64,000 nucleotides of DNA from positions 1-64,000 of the forward strand of contig NZ_JACJVR010000044.1 in NCBI RefSeq assembly GCF_014212175.1. Reading direction: 5' to 3'. Numbering within the stretch: the stretch's first letter is position 1; every line of letters starts with the position of its first letter. Below are positions 51,278 to 61,364 of this stretch, piece by piece. This stretch comes from Cohnella xylanilytica. Its GTDB lineage: Bacteria > Bacillota > Bacilli > Paenibacillales > Paenibacillaceae. Position numbers and translations under genes: made by a program. The notes beneath the pieces are model-generated. The model worked only from the letters and a program-made list of their open reading frames with translations. It did not search any database and had not been told where the DNA came from.

Positions 51278-52926
51278 CCCCTGGCGCGGCTCTGCAGCTT
51301 GGCGAACGGACGAAGCAACTTGCGAAGCTTCGCCGGGTAGCTCTCCACGTCTTCGGCCCGCATGGCCCGGAACAAGAAGAGCAGCACCGGATACGCGACG
51401 CAGACCATCGCGCCGAGAAGAACGGTCGTGAAGAAGTACGGCCACTTCCAGCCGGCCGGAGCGAACCATTCGAGGCCGTAATACGCGACGGCCCCGCCGG
51501 CGGCGGCCACGAGCAGCACCGTCGCCGCGAAGCCCGGCCAGCGGTCTCCGAGCACCTTGACGCCGGTCAGCTTGCGGATCGTCGCCATGTTCCAGACGGT
51601 GACGAAGACGAAGCAGACGCTCGTCGCCGCCACGAGGCCGTAGACGCCGAAGAACGGCGTCAGCGCGAGGCTGAGCGCAAGCTTGATGCCGATGCCGGTC
51701 AGCGTATGGGCCATGCCGACGCGTTGGCGGCCGAGCCCGTTCAGAATCGAATTCGACGTCATCATCGTAATCTGGAAAATCGTGCCGGCCGTCAGCATGC
51801 CGACGATGGCGCTGCCTGCGTCGGTTTTGAACAGCAGCCCGTTCACCGCCTGGGCGCCGACCGACAGCAGCAGCACGACCGGCATGCCGGAGAAGACGGC
51901 GATGCGCATCGCCAGCGTCCCTTGGCGCCGCACCCGCTCCGTATCCCCCGCGGCGAACGCGGAGGAGATGACCGGAAGTATCGACGCGCTGAGGGCGATG
52001 GCGAGCACCGGCGGAATGCCGGCGATCGACTGGGCGTTGTTCGTGAGCACGGCGTGCCACATTTCGATATCGGCGGTCTCGAATCTCCACTCGGACAACG
52101 GGACGAGAAGGGTAGAATCGATTAGATAGATCAATTGCACCGTCATCGCCGTCAGCAGGATCGGAATCGAGATGCGGAAAATCGCCGAGTAAATGTCCCG
52201 CGGCTTCGCGAGCACGGGAGGGTCTCCCGGCTTGACGGCCGGCCGCTCGGCCGCCGCAGTTCGCCCCCCGGCCGCCGCCCGGTCGCTTCGCCTCAGCTTG
52301 TAGGCGAACCAGAGCATCGTGCCGAAGGCGGCGATGCTGCCGAGCACGCTGCCGAAGGCGCCGCCCGCGGCCATGACCGTGTCTCCGTAGCCCCAAGCCT
52401 GCAGGGCGTACAGCAGCGCGACCGCGGTCACGACGCGGGCGATCTGCTCGACAATCTGCGAGACGCCGCCCGCGATCATGAATTGGCGCCCTTGGAAGTA
52501 GCCCCGCATCATCGCGATGATCGGGAAGAGGAGCAGGGACGGCGCGATCGCCCGGATCGCCAGCGTCGACTGCGGGACGCCCGACAGATCGGCGTAATAA
52601 GGAGCCGCAACGAGCAGCAGGGCGGTCATGACGATGCCCGCGATGACGCCGAAGCGGAGCGCGGCGCGGTAGATGAGGTTGACCTCCTCCTCCCGGCCTA
52701 GCGCCAGGCGCTCCGACACCATCTTCGAGACGGCGCTCGGTATGCCGGCCGTCGCGAAGACGAGCAGCAGCAGGTAGACGTTGTTGGCTTGTCCGAAGGC
52801 GCTGTTCCCTTCGTTATTCATCGCGTGCTGAAGCGGCACGCGCTGGAAGATGCCGAGCACGCGGGCTACCATGGCCGCGGCGGCCAGGATGATCGTTCCT
52901 TTAACGAGCGAATCTTTCTTTACCAT
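51274..52926 (-). CDS. MOP-superfamily lipid flippase (YtgP/SpoVB/MurJ-like)
   Basis: A 550-residue protein with 14 predicted helices of the MVF/MATE-like flippase family that moves lipid-linked wall precursors across the membrane. N-terminal SLVKGTIILAAAAMVARVLGIFQRVPL is characteristic, with the conserved Arg in ARVLG. The helices 6-7 loop (about 225-255) is rich in Ala/Arg. I favour YtgP (lipid II flippase) over SpoVB by length and N-terminus, but cannot exclude a sporulation paralog. It is the last gene of HAD-DUF456-ThuA-flippase. Confidence 0.85.
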   Translation of the reverse strand: MVKKDSLVKGTIILAAAAMVARVLGIFQRVPLQHAMNNEGNSAFGQANNVYLLLLVFATAGIPSAVSKMVSERLALGREEEVNLIYRAALRFGVIAGIVMTALLLVAAPYYADLSGVPQSTLAIRAIAPSLLLFPIIAMMRGYFQGRQFMIAGGVSQIVEQIARVVTAVALLYALQAWGYGDTVMAAGGAFGSVLGSIAAFGTMLWFAYKLRRSDRAAAGGRTAAAERPAVKPGDPPVLAKPRDIYSAIFRISIPILLTAMTVQLIYLIDSTLLVPLSEWRFETADIEMWHAVLTNNAQSIAGIPPVLAIALSASILPVISSAFAAGDTERVRRQGTLAMRIAVFSGMPVVLLLSVGAQAVNGLLFKTDAGSAIVGMLTAGTIFQITMMTSNSILNGLGRQRVGMAHTLTGIGIKLALSLALTPFFGVYGLVAATSVCFVFVTVWNMATIRKLTGVKVLGDRWPGFAATVLLVAAAGGAVAYYGLEWFAPAGWKWPYFFTTVLLGAMVCVAYPVLLFLFRAMRAEDVESYPAKLRKLLRPFAKLQSRARG

Positions 52927-52935
52927 GGCTGCGAA

Positions 52936-53655
52936 TCATCCCAACTTTTCCAACGGTTGATGGTTGCCGCGCACCGGCTTGGCCGCTCCGGACGGAGCCG
53001 CCCAGCGGACGCCGTTCGCGATGACGCGGCGGACGAGAGGGTGATAATAGGTCGGATACGTCTCGTGGCCGGGACGGAAGTAGAACACCTTCCCTTGCCC
53101 GCGATGGTACGTGCAGCCGCTGCGGAACACTTCTCCGCCTTCGAACCAGCTGACGAACACGAGCTCGTCCGGCGCCGGAATGTCGAAGTGCTCGCCGTAC
53201 ATCTCCTCCGGCTTCAGCTCGAAGTATTCGGGCAGCCCCGCCGCGATCGGATGGGCCGGATCGACGACCCAGACGCGCTCCTTCTCGTTCGCTTCCCTCC
53301 ACTTGAGGTCGCAGGACGTTCCCATCAGCTTTTTGAAAATTTTCGAGAAATGGCCCGAATGCAGCACGATCAGCCCCATTCCCTCCATCACCCGGCGATG
53401 GACGCGCTCCACGATCTCGTCGGCCACCTCCTCGTGGGCCATGTGCCCCCACCAGACGAGAACGTCCGTGTCGGCCAGCGCCTGCTCGGTCAGCCCGTGC
53501 TCCGGCTCCGGCAGCGTGGCCGTCCGGACGGCGAAGCCTCCCTCCTGCTCCAGGCCGTCCGCGATCGCCTTGTGCAGGCCGTCCGGGTACACCTTGCGCA
53601 CTTCCTCGTGGACCTGCTCGTGCTTGAATTCATTCCATACCGTAACCTTGATCAA
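52936..53655 (-). CDS. ThuA-domain protein
   Basis: A 239-residue class-I glutamine-amidotransferase-like fold of the ThuA family (trehalose/disaccharide metabolism in rhizobia; role elsewhere unclear). Visible are [50 protein letters not shown] and [22 protein letters not shown], the latter matching ThuA end motifs. It lies 9 bases upstream of the flippase start and 25 after DUF456. No sugar dehydrogenase is adjacent. Confidence 0.85.
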   Translation of the reverse strand: MIKVTVWNEFKHEQVHEEVRKVYPDGLHKAIADGLEQEGGFAVRTATLPEPEHGLTEQALADTDVLVWWGHMAHEEVADEIVERVHRRVMEGMGLIVLHSGHFSKIFKKLMGTSCDLKWREANEKERVWVVDPAHPIAAGLPEYFELKPEEMYGEHFDIPAPDELVFVSWFEGGEVFRSGCTYHRGQGKVFYFRPGHETYPTYYHPLVRRVIANGVRWAAPSGAAKPVRGNHQPLEKLG

Positions 53656-53680
53656 TCCCGCTCTCTCCTCGCCGTATCCG

Positions 53681-54160
53681 TTAAATCAACCATATGACGA
53701 AAATCACGATCATCGCGAGCTGCAGCACGACCTTGACGAACGTGCTCGTGAACAAGCCGACCATCGCTCCCCAGCCGACCTTGAGCGAACGCTCCATGGA
53801 CGAGCCGTGGACGAGTTCGCCCAGCACCGCCCCCGCGAACGGGCCGATCAGCAGCCCGAACGCCGGAATGACGAACGGGCCGATCAGAATGCCGATCGTG
53901 CTCCCGACGACGGACGCCTTCGAGCCTCCGAACTTCTTGACGCCCCACGCGTTCACGACGTAATCCGCCACGAACAGGACGACCACGATGAGCGTCTGGA
54001 ACGCCCAGAACCAGAAGCCGAACGGCTCGAACGAGAAGAACAGCCCGTACACGAAGAACGCCGCGTAAATCGCCAGAGCTCCCGGCAGGATCGGATAGAC
54101 CGCGCCGGCCATGCCCACGACGAACAGGGCGACGATAATTACCCATCCGACGATGTCCAT
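53681..54160 (-). CDS. DUF456 membrane protein
   Basis: A 159-residue, mostly hydrophobic protein with four to five helices and the Gly-rich DUF456 segments [40 protein letters not shown] and [19 protein letters not shown]. It resembles glycine-zipper membrane proteins such as YqgC of Bacillus. It is 15 bases after the HAD gene, so co-transcribed. Function unknown. Confidence 0.82.
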   Translation of the reverse strand: MDIVGWVIIVALFVVGMAGAVYPILPGALAIYAAFFVYGLFFSFEPFGFWFWAFQTLIVVVLFVADYVVNAWGVKKFGGSKASVVGSTIGILIGPFVIPAFGLLIGPFAGAVLGELVHGSSMERSLKVGWGAMVGLFTSTFVKVVLQLAMIVIFVIWLI

Positions 54161-54175
54161 AGTCGTCTCACGCCC

Positions 54176-54922
54176 TTACTTTAAGAGATATTGGCGGATG
54201 ACGTCCGCCACTCCGTCCTCGAGATTCGTTCCGGTGACGGCGTCCGCCGCCGCCTTGACCTCGTCCTGCGCGTTGCCCATCGCGACGCCGAGCCCGACCG
54301 CCTTGATCGCGGCCAGATCGTTCAGGCTGTCGCCCACGGCGACCGCCTCTTCCATGCGGCAGCCGATCATCCGGCATACCTCTTCGATCGCCGCCGCCTT
54401 GGAGACGCCGCTCGGATTGATCTCGATATTATAAGGAGAAGAATTGCTGAGCTCGAGCCCTTCCCATTCCCGGATCTCGTCGAGGATGGCCTTCAGATCG
54501 TCCAGATCCTCCGTATAATAGCCGAACTTCAGCCATTCGAGGGCGTACGTATCCCCCGCCCATCTCTCCTTATTGTATATATCCTGCGTCGAGTAAGCCC
54601 AGAACCAGGCTTCCGGATGCGCCTCCGCCACCCGGTGAAGCTTCATGACCGTCTCGGCCGGAAGCGTCGTGCGGCTATGTAACGAATGAGGCCGCGACCA
54701 GATCTCTCCGCCGTTCACGGTGATCATAGGCGTCTCGAGCCCGAGCTGCTCCGCGAACGGCAGGGCGCTCTGGAAGCCCCTTCCGGTCGAAATGCAGACG
54801 GTGATCCCCGCGTCTGCCGCCTTCCGGATCCATTCCTCGTTCGCCGGGCTGATCTCGCTTCGGTCGTTCAACGTCGTGCCGTCCAAATCCAGTGCCAGAA
54901 GACGATATTGTCCCAATCCCAA
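54176..54922 (-). CDS. Cof-type HAD-superfamily phosphatase
   Basis: A 248-residue HAD hydrolase with a C2B cap. Motif I is LALDLDGTTL (residues 8-17), motif II is ISTGRG (about 44), the catalytic Lys is in GVSKAAAIEE and motif IV is GDSLNDLAAI (about 198). These enzymes dephosphorylate sugar phosphates or FMN-like substrates; the substrate here is unknown. It starts at TTG with AAGGAG about 7 bases upstream. First gene of the HAD-DUF456-ThuA-flippase run. Confidence 0.87.
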   Translation of the reverse strand: MGLGQYRLLALDLDGTTLNDRSEISPANEEWIRKAADAGITVCISTGRGFQSALPFAEQLGLETPMITVNGGEIWSRPHSLHSRTTLPAETVMKLHRVAEAHPEAWFWAYSTQDIYNKERWAGDTYALEWLKFGYYTEDLDDLKAILDEIREWEGLELSNSSPYNIEINPSGVSKAAAIEEVCRMIGCRMEEAVAVGDSLNDLAAIKAVGLGVAMGNAQDEVKAAADAVTGTNLEDGVADVIRQYLLK

Positions 54923-55017
54923 CGTTCACTCCTTCTCGGCCCGCGGCCGGAAACTATCCAACGACATTCTATCACAAAAAGGGTGGGAACACGATTTGAC
55001 CTTGCGGGACGCGAACA

Positions 55018-55043
55018 GCCCGGCGCCTGCGGGCGCCGGGCTG
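55018..55043. terminator. GC-rich hairpin after oppF
   Basis: Perfect 11-bp stem AGCCCGGCGCC/GGCGCCGGGCT, 39 bases after the oppF stop on the minus strand. The T-tail is poor (TGTTCG), so it may be an mRNA-stabilising or weak terminating hairpin. Confidence 0.5.
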
Positions 55044-55081
55044 CGGATGGATGATTCGCTTGTCGGGATCGCCGTTCCAGG

Positions 55082-56038
55082 TCAGGCGTAATGGCACGAC
55101 GCCCATTGCCCCGGCCGCACCTCGCGGAACGCGGGCTCCTCTTCGGCGCACCGTCCCGTCGCGATCGGACAGCGGGTCCGGAACGGACAGCCGCTAGGCG
55201 GATTAACGGGGCTCGGCAGATCGCCGGACAGGACGATCCGCTCCTTCCGCTCCTCCAGGTCCGGATCGGGCACGGGAATCGCGGACAGCAGCGCCTTCGT
55301 GTACGGATGATGCGGACGGTCGTACAGATCCTCGCTTCGCGCGAGCTCCACGATCTTGCCGAGGTACATGACCGCGACGCGGTCGCTCATGTACTTGACC
55401 ATCGACAGATCGTGGGCGATGAACAGGTACGTGAAGCCCATCCTCTTCTGGAGGTCGATCAGCAGATTGATGATCTGAGCCTGAATCGACACGTCCAGCG
55501 CGGAGATCGGCTCGTCGCACACGATGAATTCCGGCTCGACGGCGAGCGCCCTCGTAATGCCGATCCGCTGCCGCTGTCCACCCGAGAATTCGTGCGGATA
55601 CCGCGAAGCATGCTCGGCGTTCAGTCCGACCAGCTCGAGCAGCTCCTCCACGCGACGCTTGCGGTGCGCCCGGCTGGGGGCGAGGCCGTGGATATCGAGC
55701 GCTTCCCCGATAATGTCCAGTATCGTCATGCGCGGATTAAGCGAAGCGTACGGGTCCTGGAAAATCATCTGCATCCGCCGCCGATACGCCTTGAGCTGGG
55801 ATTTCGACAGCTTCGTCACGTCGACGCCGCTCAGAGATACCCGGCCGGACGTCGGCTCGTACAGGCGGGTGATCGTGCGCCCGGCCGTCGACTTGCCGCA
55901 GCCGGACTCGCCGACCAGCCCGAGCGTCTCTCCCTTCGCGATCGTGAAGCTGATATCGTTAACCGCCTTCAGGACGCGGTTTTTGCCAACGTTAAAGTAC
56001 TTGCGCAGCCCCTGAATCTCCACGAATGCCTCGCTCAT
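55082..56038 (-). CDS. oppF: Oligopeptide ABC transporter ATPase
   Basis: Second ATPase of the oligopeptide importer, 318 residues. Walker A is GESGCGKST, the signature is EFSGGQRQRIGI, Walker B is EFIVCDEP and the H-loop is FIAHDLS. The C-terminal oligopeptide-transporter cluster-like Cys motif is GCPFRTRCP...RC...CHYA, typical of OppF/DppF. Its ATG overlaps the oppD stop as ATGA, so the two are coupled. An unusual feature of this locus is that an out-of-frame open stretch continues far upstream through oppD and oppC; it is an artefact. Confidence 0.94.
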   Translation of the reverse strand: MSEAFVEIQGLRKYFNVGKNRVLKAVNDISFTIAKGETLGLVGESGCGKSTAGRTITRLYEPTSGRVSLSGVDVTKLSKSQLKAYRRRMQMIFQDPYASLNPRMTILDIIGEALDIHGLAPSRAHRKRRVEELLELVGLNAEHASRYPHEFSGGQRQRIGITRALAVEPEFIVCDEPISALDVSIQAQIINLLIDLQKRMGFTYLFIAHDLSMVKYMSDRVAVMYLGKIVELARSEDLYDRPHHPYTKALLSAIPVPDPDLEERKERIVLSGDLPSPVNPPSGCPFRTRCPIATGRCAEEEPAFREVRPGQWASCHYA

Positions 56039-57042
56039 GCGCTCGCCCCCTTGCCGCCCCGGATTCCGCCCTGCGATTGCTGAAGCCAGCACCGGACCTG
56101 CTGGGTGTCGCTGAGCCGGGTGAACTCGGGGACTTCCGTCTGGCAGATTCGCATGGCATAGTCGCACCGGCTGCAGAAGCCGCAGCCCTGCGGGGGCTGA
56201 ATCAGATCCGGCGGCGTCCCGTGGATCGGAACGAGCGGCTCGTTCTTCGACTGGTCCAGCCGGGGCAGCGACTTCAGCAGCCCCTTCGTGTACGGATGCT
56301 GCGGGTTGCGGAAGATCTCCCGCTTCGTCCCCGTCTCGATGATCTGTCCGGCGTACATCACGATGACGCGATCGCACATGTCCGCGACGATTCCGAGATC
56401 GTGCGTAATGAGAATGATCGAGGTGCCGGTCTGCTTCTGCAGGTTCTTCATCAGACGAAGGATCTGAGCCTGGATCGTCACGTCGAGAGCCGTCGTCGGC
56501 TCGTCCGCGATGAGGAGGGCCGGGTTGCACGAGAGCGCGATCGCGATCATCGCCCTCTGCCGCATGCCTCCGGAGAAGTGATGGGGGTACTGCGAGATTC
56601 GCGATTCGGGATTCGGGATGCCGACCATCGTCAGCAGCTCGATCGCCCGCTTCTTGGCGTCCGATCGGCTCATTTTCTGATGCTTCATCAGGCCTTCCAT
56701 AATCTGCATGCCGATCGTCATCGTCGGGTTGAGCGACGTCATCGGATCCTGGAAAATCATGCCAATCTGATTGCCCCGCACCCGCTGCATCTCCTTCTCC
56801 GGCAAGGAGAGCAGCTCCTGTCCGTCGAACCGGACGGACCCCTGCTTGATTCTGCCGGGCGGAGTCGAGATGAGCCGCATGATCGTCTGCGCCGTCACGC
56901 TCTTGCCCGAGCCGGACTCTCCGACGATCGCGACCGCCTCTCCTTCCTTCACGGAGAAGCTGACGCCCCGGACCGCTTGCACTTCCCCTCCATAGACGTC
57001 GAACGAGACGCTCAGATCGTTCACTTCCAGCATCGTTCTCAT
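56035..57042 (-). CDS. oppD: Oligopeptide ABC transporter ATPase
   Basis: First ATPase of the importer, 335 residues. Walker A is GESGSGKSV, the signature is [12 protein letters not shown], Walker B is ALLIADEP and the H-loop is LITHDLG. The C-terminal Cys cluster [14 protein letters not shown] resembles the Fe-S-like motif of OppD/DppD. It is 27 bases after oppC and overlaps oppF. It pairs with OppF to energise peptide uptake. Confidence 0.94.
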   Translation of the reverse strand: MRTMLEVNDLSVSFDVYGGEVQAVRGVSFSVKEGEAVAIVGESGSGKSVTAQTIMRLISTPPGRIKQGSVRFDGQELLSLPEKEMQRVRGNQIGMIFQDPMTSLNPTMTIGMQIMEGLMKHQKMSRSDAKKRAIELLTMVGIPNPESRISQYPHHFSGGMRQRAMIAIALSCNPALLIADEPTTALDVTIQAQILRLMKNLQKQTGTSIILITHDLGIVADMCDRVIVMYAGQIIETGTKREIFRNPQHPYTKGLLKSLPRLDQSKNEPLVPIHGTPPDLIQPPQGCGFCSRCDYAMRICQTEVPEFTRLSDTQQVRCWLQQSQGGIRGGKGASA

Positions 57043-57069
57043 GAAGTCGCGGCCTCCTTCCTGGGTCCG

Positions 57070-58002
57070 TTATTTTTTGAGCTTCGGATCGAAGGCGTCG
57101 CGCAGGCCGTCTCCGAATACGTTGAAGGCGAATATCGTAAGGCTGAGGAACAAGGCCGGGAAGAAGAGCCGCCACGGGTAGATCGACATCGACTGGACGC
57201 CGTCGTTGATCATCGTCCCCCAGGAGGCGACCGGCGACTGCACCCCGAGCCCCAGGAAGCTGAGGAACGCCTCTGTGAAGATGGCGCTCGGCACGCTGAG
57301 CGTCAGCGTGACCAGAATCGGCCCCATCGCGTTCGGGACCAGATGGCGGAAGATGATGCGCATCGAGCTCGCGCCCAACGCCTTGGAGGCCAGGGCGAAC
57401 TCCTGGTTCTTGAGCTGCATCATCTGCCCGCGCACGATCCAGGCCATGTTGATCCAGCCGGTGATGGACATCGCGACGATGATCGTCGTCAGGCTCGGCT
57501 CCATGAACACGAGGAGCAGGATGACGACGAGCAGGTAGGGGATCGAGTACAGAATCTCCGCGAAGCGGTTCATGACCTCGTCGACCTTGCCGCCGTAATA
57601 GCCCATGATGCCGCCGTAGACGATGCCGATCACGAGATCGATGAGCGCGGCGGCCACGCCGACGAACAGCGAGATCTGAGCGCCCTTCCACGTTCTCGCG
57701 AACAGGTCCCGGCCCAAGTCGTCGGTTCCGAACCAATGCGTGGAGTCCGGCGGCTGGTTGTTCAATTGCAGATCGTTCGTGTAATGGTCGAACGGCCACA
57801 CGAGCGGCGCGAAGAACGCCATCAGCACGAGAAGGATCAGGAGCCAGAAGCCGGTCATCGCCAGCTTGTTGGTCGTCAGCCGATAACGGACGTCCTGCCA
57901 CGCCGTCCGGGATCTCCTCTGGATTCGCTCCGCCCCGGACGGATCGCGCTGCAGAGGCGCGAACGGATCGGCCGTCGCCCTAGGGGTCTCCAAGTCCGCC
58001 AT
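57070..58002 (-). CDS. oppC: Oligopeptide ABC transporter permease
   Basis: A 310-residue permease with six helices. It has the long N-terminal region with a helix (LAMTGFWLLILLVLMAFFAPLV), the extracytoplasmic HWFGTDDLGRDLFAR of OppC/DppC, and the EAA loop ALASKALGASSMRIIFRHLVPNAMGPI. It directly abuts oppB with no bases between stop and start. Confidence 0.94.
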   Translation of the reverse strand: MADLETPRATADPFAPLQRDPSGAERIQRRSRTAWQDVRYRLTTNKLAMTGFWLLILLVLMAFFAPLVWPFDHYTNDLQLNNQPPDSTHWFGTDDLGRDLFARTWKGAQISLFVGVAAALIDLVIGIVYGGIMGYYGGKVDEVMNRFAEILYSIPYLLVVILLLVFMEPSLTTIIVAMSITGWINMAWIVRGQMMQLKNQEFALASKALGASSMRIIFRHLVPNAMGPILVTLTLSVPSAIFTEAFLSFLGLGVQSPVASWGTMINDGVQSMSIYPWRLFFPALFLSLTIFAFNVFGDGLRDAFDPKLKK

Positions 58003-58938
58003 CTACTTCGCCACCCTTCCTGTTTGTAATCGGAGCCGAGGATCGACCAAGGCATAGGCGAGGTCGGACAGGAACCGGCTGGCCATGAGCAGAATCGCGT
58101 AGAAAATCGTGATTCCCATGATGAACGGGTAATCCCGATCCAGGACGCTCTGCACGAAGAACTTGCCGATTCCCGGAATCGCGAAGATCTGCTCGATGAC
58201 GACCGAGCCCGTAATGACGTTGGCGATCAGGTAACCGAGATAGGTGACGACCGGAAGCATCGAATTGCGGAGCGCGTGGCGCCACACGATCATGTGGCCC
58301 GCGAGCCCCTTGGCTTTGGCCGTCTTGATGAAGTCGGAGTTCAGCACTTCCAGCATGGAAGAGCGGATCAGCCGGGCGATAAAAGCGATGGGGGCGGCCG
58401 ACAAGGCGATGGTCGGCAGCACGTAATCCATCGGGCCGTTCAAGCCCGCCACTTCGAACGCCCGGATCTTCACCGCGAACACGTACTGCAGCAAGGGCGC
58501 CATGACCACGCTCGGGACGGCCAGCCCGATCACGGACACGACCAGCGCCGCATTGTCCAGGAATTTACGATGGTACAAGGCGGCGATAATGCCGAGCGCG
58601 CAGCCGGCCAGCACGGACGTCGCGACGGACACGAGACCGAGCTTCAAGGAATTGTCGAAGGAGCCCGCGATAAGCTTGTTGACGGACTGGAACTTCTTCT
58701 TCATGGAGATGCCGAGATCGAACTGCGCCAGCTTCTTCAAGTAAATGCCGTATTGGACGATCAACGGCTTATCGAGGCCGTAATGCGCCTCCAGGTTCTT
58801 CTGAATCTGCGGGCTTGTCGCCTTCTCCGACTGCAAAGGGCTGCCGGGGACCGCATTCATCAGGACGAAGGTGGCGGTGATCAGAATAAACAGCGACAGC
58901 AGCATGAATAGGAATTTGTTCAAGACGTATCGTACCAC
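58003..58938 (-). CDS. oppB: Oligopeptide ABC transporter permease
   Basis: A 311-residue permease starting (GTG) MVRYVLNKFLFMLLSLFILI, the usual OppB N-terminus. It has the extracytoplasmic GDP/NAVPGSP region, and the EAA loop FIKTAKAKGLAGHMIVWRHALRNSMLP. GGCAGGTGG precedes the chosen GTG by 5-6 bases; an ATG 13 codons upstream lies in the oppA-oppB leader. A strong hairpin separates it from oppA. Confidence 0.92.
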   Translation of the reverse strand: MVRYVLNKFLFMLLSLFILITATFVLMNAVPGSPLQSEKATSPQIQKNLEAHYGLDKPLIVQYGIYLKKLAQFDLGISMKKKFQSVNKLIAGSFDNSLKLGLVSVATSVLAGCALGIIAALYHRKFLDNAALVVSVIGLAVPSVVMAPLLQYVFAVKIRAFEVAGLNGPMDYVLPTIALSAAPIAFIARLIRSSMLEVLNSDFIKTAKAKGLAGHMIVWRHALRNSMLPVVTYLGYLIANVITGSVVIEQIFAIPGIGKFFVQSVLDRDYPFIMGITIFYAILLMASRFLSDLAYALVDPRLRLQTGRVAK

Positions 58939-58977
58939 TGGATCCACCTGCCCGTTCTCGCTAGGATGGCAACTCAA

Positions 58978-59009
58978 AAGGGTATATATAGGGACCTATA
59001 TATACCCTT
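58978..59009 (-). terminator. Perfect oppA-oppB intercistronic hairpin
   Basis: AAGGGTATATATA and TATATATACCCTT are perfect 13-bp arms around six bases, followed by TTTTGAG on the minus strand. It probably acts as a partial terminator, so the binding protein is made in excess over the membrane complex, a known arrangement in opp operons. Confidence 0.8.
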
Positions 59010-59054
59010 CTGCCTAAGACCGGCTGCGGAGATGCCGACGGGAAGTCCGTCCGC

Positions 59055-60764
59055 TTACTCCTTGTCGCCGAACGCCCAGTCGAGGTGGCCGGCGTAGTCG
59101 GAGACGACGTCCTTGAAGCCCGGCTTCACCATCGTGACGGTCGTGTAGTAATACAGCGGCAGCACGGCCATATCCTCGGCCATGGCGATCCGCTCGGCTT
59201 CGCCGATCTTGTTCATGCTCTCCTTCAAGTCGGTCGTCAGCAGCGACTCGTTGAGCAGTTGGTCGACCTTCTCGTTCTTGTACTTGCCGTCGTTGTTGCC
59301 GGACGCCGAGTGGATCAGGTCGTACGTGAAGTTGATCGGATGGTTGATGTCCGCGCCCCAACCCGCGCGGGCGACGTCGAATTGCTGCGCGCTCCTCGTC
59401 TCGAGGAACGTTCCCCATTCCTGGTTCGCCAGCTTCACTTCGACGCCCAGGTTCCTGCGCCACATATCGGCGATCGCTTCCGCGATGGCCTTGTGGCCTT
59501 CGTCCGTATTGTACAGCAGCGTGATCTCCGGCACTTTGGACAAGCCCTCTTCCGCCAAGCCTTCCGCCAGCAGCTTCTTCGCTTCGGTCAAGTCTTCCTT
59601 GAGATAGTCCGTGTCCGGGAACATCTCGCGGAACTTCTTGCCGTCCGCTCCCTCGATGCTCGGAGCCACGAGCGCGTGAGCCGGCGTCTGGTTCGCCTTC
59701 GTCACGTTGTCGATGAGGTTCTGCCGCTCGACGGCCATGGCGAATGCCTTGCGGAGCTTCACGTTGCTGAACGGTTTCCTGGTCGTGTTGATCATGTAGT
59801 AATAGGTCGAGGCTACCGGGAGTATCTCCGCTCTCTTCTCCGCGACCAACTTCTGCACTTGGTCGGTCGGCACCGAGCCGGCCTGCGCGCCGATCCAGTC
59901 GATCTTATCGGTCTCGAACAGATTGAAGACGGTGGAGCTCGGTTCGACGAGGGTAACCGTCGCTTTGGTGAAGTGAACTTTATCCTTGTTGAAGTAGTTG
60001 GGGTTCTTCGTCAGAACGATCTTGTCGCCGTGCGACCATTCCGTGAGCAGGAACGGACCGTTCGAGACGATCGTGGACGCTTCGGTCGCCCATTCCGGCT
60101 TGCCGTCAACGGTACCCTTGTGCACGGGCCAATAACTGCTGTGACATACGAGGTTGACAAAATAGGGAGCGGGCGCCTTCAGCTTCGCCTCCAGCGTGTA
60201 ATCGTCGAGAGCCTTGACTCCGACGTCGTCGGCGGTCGCTTTGCCGGCGTTGTATTCTTCGCCCTTATCGAGGTAGAAGAGCATGTACGCGTAATCGGAA
60301 GCCGTCTCGGGTGCGAGCGCGCGCTTCCAGGAATATTCGAAGTCGTGGGCCGTGACCGGGTCGCCGTTGCTCCACTTGGCGTCTTGGCGGAGCTTGAACG
60401 TGTACGTCTTGCCGTCTTCGGACACGGTATAGCTCTCGGCGATGCCGTTCTCCGGCTCTCCCGCCGGATTGAGCCGCATGAGGCCTTCGTAGATGGCTTT
60501 GCCGACGATAAAAGACTGGGCGTCCGTCATGAGGCCGGGATCGAGGCTTGGCGGATCGCTCGCCAGCGTGAACCGGAATTCCTTCTCCTTCTGTTCGGCG
60601 CTTGGGCTCGGGCTTGCGCTCGGGCTTGCGCTTGGCGAGCCGCTGGGCGTCGCGCTTGGGGACTCGGAGCTCGAATTCTTCTCGTTATTGCCGCTGCAGG
60701 CCACCAGGGAGACTCCCATAAGCGCGACCGCGAGCGCCGTCGTCAATGATCTCTTCAGCTTCAT
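59055..60764 (-). CDS. oppA: Oligopeptide-binding lipoprotein
   Basis: Surface binding protein of the importer, 569 residues. It has a lipoprotein signal with lipobox LVAC at about residues 20-23, then a Ser/Ala/Pro-rich repeat linker (SPSASPSASPSPS, about 35-57). The solute-binding-protein family 5 fold follows: FRFTLASDPPSLDPGLMTDA, WSNGDPVTAHDFEYSWKRAL and LVCHSSYWPVHK. AAGGGG is about 10 bases before the ATG. It is the first gene of oppABCDF. Confidence 0.94.
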   Translation of the reverse strand: MKLKRSLTTALAVALMGVSLVACSGNNEKNSSSESPSATPSGSPSASPSASPSPSAEQKEKEFRFTLASDPPSLDPGLMTDAQSFIVGKAIYEGLMRLNPAGEPENGIAESYTVSEDGKTYTFKLRQDAKWSNGDPVTAHDFEYSWKRALAPETASDYAYMLFYLDKGEEYNAGKATADDVGVKALDDYTLEAKLKAPAPYFVNLVCHSSYWPVHKGTVDGKPEWATEASTIVSNGPFLLTEWSHGDKIVLTKNPNYFNKDKVHFTKATVTLVEPSSTVFNLFETDKIDWIGAQAGSVPTDQVQKLVAEKRAEILPVASTYYYMINTTRKPFSNVKLRKAFAMAVERQNLIDNVTKANQTPAHALVAPSIEGADGKKFREMFPDTDYLKEDLTEAKKLLAEGLAEEGLSKVPEITLLYNTDEGHKAIAEAIADMWRRNLGVEVKLANQEWGTFLETRSAQQFDVARAGWGADINHPINFTYDLIHSASGNNDGKYKNEKVDQLLNESLLTTDLKESMNKIGEAERIAMAEDMAVLPLYYYTTVTMVKPGFKDVVSDYAGHLDWAFGDKE

Positions 60765-61240
60765 CTGATCAAACCCCTTCCTTGTTCCGTTAAGTTTCGG
60801 ATCGTTGGAATGCGCATCGATGAGGTCGAGATGAATTTGCGTGAATTATCTAATTATTTTGCGGCGTCTAAAGTCGTCGGATGCGTATATTTTGGACTCA
60901 TCAACTCTATTTGCGTAAGGTTTAAGTCATATTCCCTCACACAAATATCGCTTTATTCATGCCCATTCCTCCCTATCTGTTCTTCTAGAATGCACAATTG
61001 AATAAGAGACAGTTTACATATGTGCATCCCTATTTGGGGAAATTATACTTCATAATTTCCATGAAATCTATGATTTTTTTCACGCCTTCCGAACTTACAG
61101 CTTCACCGCAGATATGGTTTAAATGTTCACCGCGTTGAAGCTTCGATTGGCAAAATTCAAATGGAATTGGCGTTAAATCGCGATAAATAGGGGTTGGTTT
61201 TTGTCATTCTTTCATATGTTTACTATGGGAAAAAGTTTTT

Positions 61241-61281
61241 ATATAAGGAAACTTTTCACGCAAGCTTCATTTTCCTTATAT
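61241..61281. repeat. Inverted repeat in the opp upstream region
   Basis: ATATAAGGAAA and TTTCCTTATAT, perfect 11-bp arms with a 19-base spacer. It could be an operator pair or an RNA hairpin. No named regulator fits. Confidence 0.6.
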
Positions 61282-61364
61282 TCCTACGATGGATTTTTAT
61301 GCAAAAATTACCATGCCGTTTTGTAAAATGAATTGTCATTCATTGCGGCTATTTTAACATTCTT

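Noticed and set aside
55082-57901. A single 939-codon frame covering oppF, oppD and part of oppC, suggesting a fusion
   Set aside because: Only the last 318 codons are the real OppF frame. Upstream the frame is out of phase with oppD and oppC, which are intact in their own frames with clear motifs.
60937-60960. Seven-residue leader peptide MNKAIFV before oppA as a confident gene
   Set aside because: It has a ribosome site, but no attenuator structure or regulatory codons. It is too short to support alone, so it is mentioned only within the AT-rich region.
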